Shown here piece after piece: positions 63,490 to 64,000 of a stretch of 64,000 nt of DNA (positions are counted from its first letter, which is position 1; each line of letters opens with the position of its first letter). A program made the position numbers and the translations under genes. The stretch comes from Phytophthora hibernalis (Eukaryota > Oomycota > Peronosporomycetes > Peronosporales > Peronosporaceae), in assembly GCA_012656075.1 (NCBI GenBank), contig JAAKBF010000012.1:310001-374000 (forward strand). Direction: 5' to 3'. A model generated the notes under the pieces. It searched no databases and was not told where the DNA came from. It worked only from the letters and a program-made list of their open reading frames with translations.

Positions 63490-64000
63490 ATGCCTGCGAT
63501 GTACAGTTTACCTGACTTTCATTTCGCTACCGACATGAAGTCTTTTGTAGTTTCCGATCGTGGTACCTGGTGCGATGGGTTTCTAGGCGAATGCGATCTT
63601 GAAAATGCCAAGTGTGGTGTGCATCCCGTTTGGGAAATCCCGCAGTTTCGTGTTTGGATGGATCCCGATCGTAACGACAAAATTGCAACCGACGCAACGC
63701 TAGCTGCAATAAAGAAGTTTTCATCAACCATTTGTGGTCCGAACCTCGGTGTAGGAGTGTTAGAAGGCCCACCTACGCCAGAGCTTATTGCTCCTTGCAA
63801 TGGGACAATGTATCGACAGTGTGTATGACCCGGTGGCGTGGAGGCCATGTGCTATAAGGCAAGATGTATGTTGCACGGCGAACCCCTTCCGATCGACGGC
63901 CGATTGCACAAAGTGTAGGTGATGCGTGTGATCCTGAAATTGAAGGGTTGGGCTGCAGGTTTCCTCTAACGGAGCATTAAAGTAGTAGAATTTTAAATGA
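63490..64000 (+). pseudogene. LRR protein C-terminal part
   Basis: The frame 63490-63828 reads YSLPDFHFATDMKSFVVSDR, then the Cys-rich block TWCDGFLGECDLENAKCGVH and CNGTMYRQCV. It matches the LRR relics at 14184-15223 and 56991-57720. After the TGA at 63826-63828 homology continues (CYKARCMLHGEPLPI) to a stop near 63919. In the minus-strand relic at 57600 the same text is also interrupted, so both copies may be dead. The repeat region upstream is not recognisable. The 3' flank runs to the window end. Confidence 0.6.

Overview
The window looks like a repeat-rich, gene-poor region of a Peronosporales oomycete (Phytophthora or a downy mildew). The evidence is a secreted dEER-type effector-like family with several decayed copies, a Crinkler (CRN) locus with an LxLFLAK-type header, a CRN-like P-loop NTPase/nuclease family, oomycete-style LRR membrane protein relics, and Ty3/gypsy, Ty1/copia, hAT, LINE, Ngaro-like and MITE elements with 47-78 nt GT-AG introns. 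The genus is inferred from gene content, not shown by a marker.

Layout. 0-13 kb: one intact gene, a MICAL-type FAD monooxygenase (2152-4635), sits among four copies of the effector-like family (three clear pseudogenes and one copy broken by a single frame change). Between them lies a degenerate tandem array of roughly 130-bp units (8.5-11.35 kb) that contains a piece of a GH30 glucosylceramidase gene. 13.5-18.5 kb: a small membrane protein, an LRR transmembrane pseudogene and an NTPase-nuclease pseudogene. 18.6-34.4 kb: gypsy A, a chromodomain element, split by a second element, gypsy B, whose two LTRs (23441-24326 and 32574-33456) differ by about 1%. Gypsy B has an internal inversion, lacks its integrase, and carries an antisense intron-containing coiled-coil ORF. 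35.6-40.1 kb: a related gypsy pol (C) on the minus strand, abutting a hAT fragment. 41.1-43.5 kb: a tyrosine-recombinase retrotransposon with split direct repeats (Ngaro type). 43.5-45.7 kb: an unrecognised membrane protein and a truncated second NTPase copy. 46.06-46.68 kb: a MITE nested in a MITE. 47.4-49.2 kb: a hAT transposase gene with three introns. 49.4-51 kb: fragments of methionine synthase and of an unknown gene. 51.65-54.7 kb: copia 5' half. 55.3-58.2 kb: LINE debris, LRR debris and an inverted copia 3' end. 58.6-59.3 kb: solo LTR. 59.8-64 kb: duplicated gene ends, the Crinkler locus and another LRR fragment.

Functionally, only the MICAL-like gene looks complete. Nearly every other coding region is broken by single-base frame changes, which is either true decay or uncorrected indels of long-read sequence. 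LRR, membrane-protein and NTPase pieces recur together in three places, suggesting segmental duplication. No operon-like or cooperative gene set is visible. The region reads as a turnover zone for effector-type genes driven by mobile elements.
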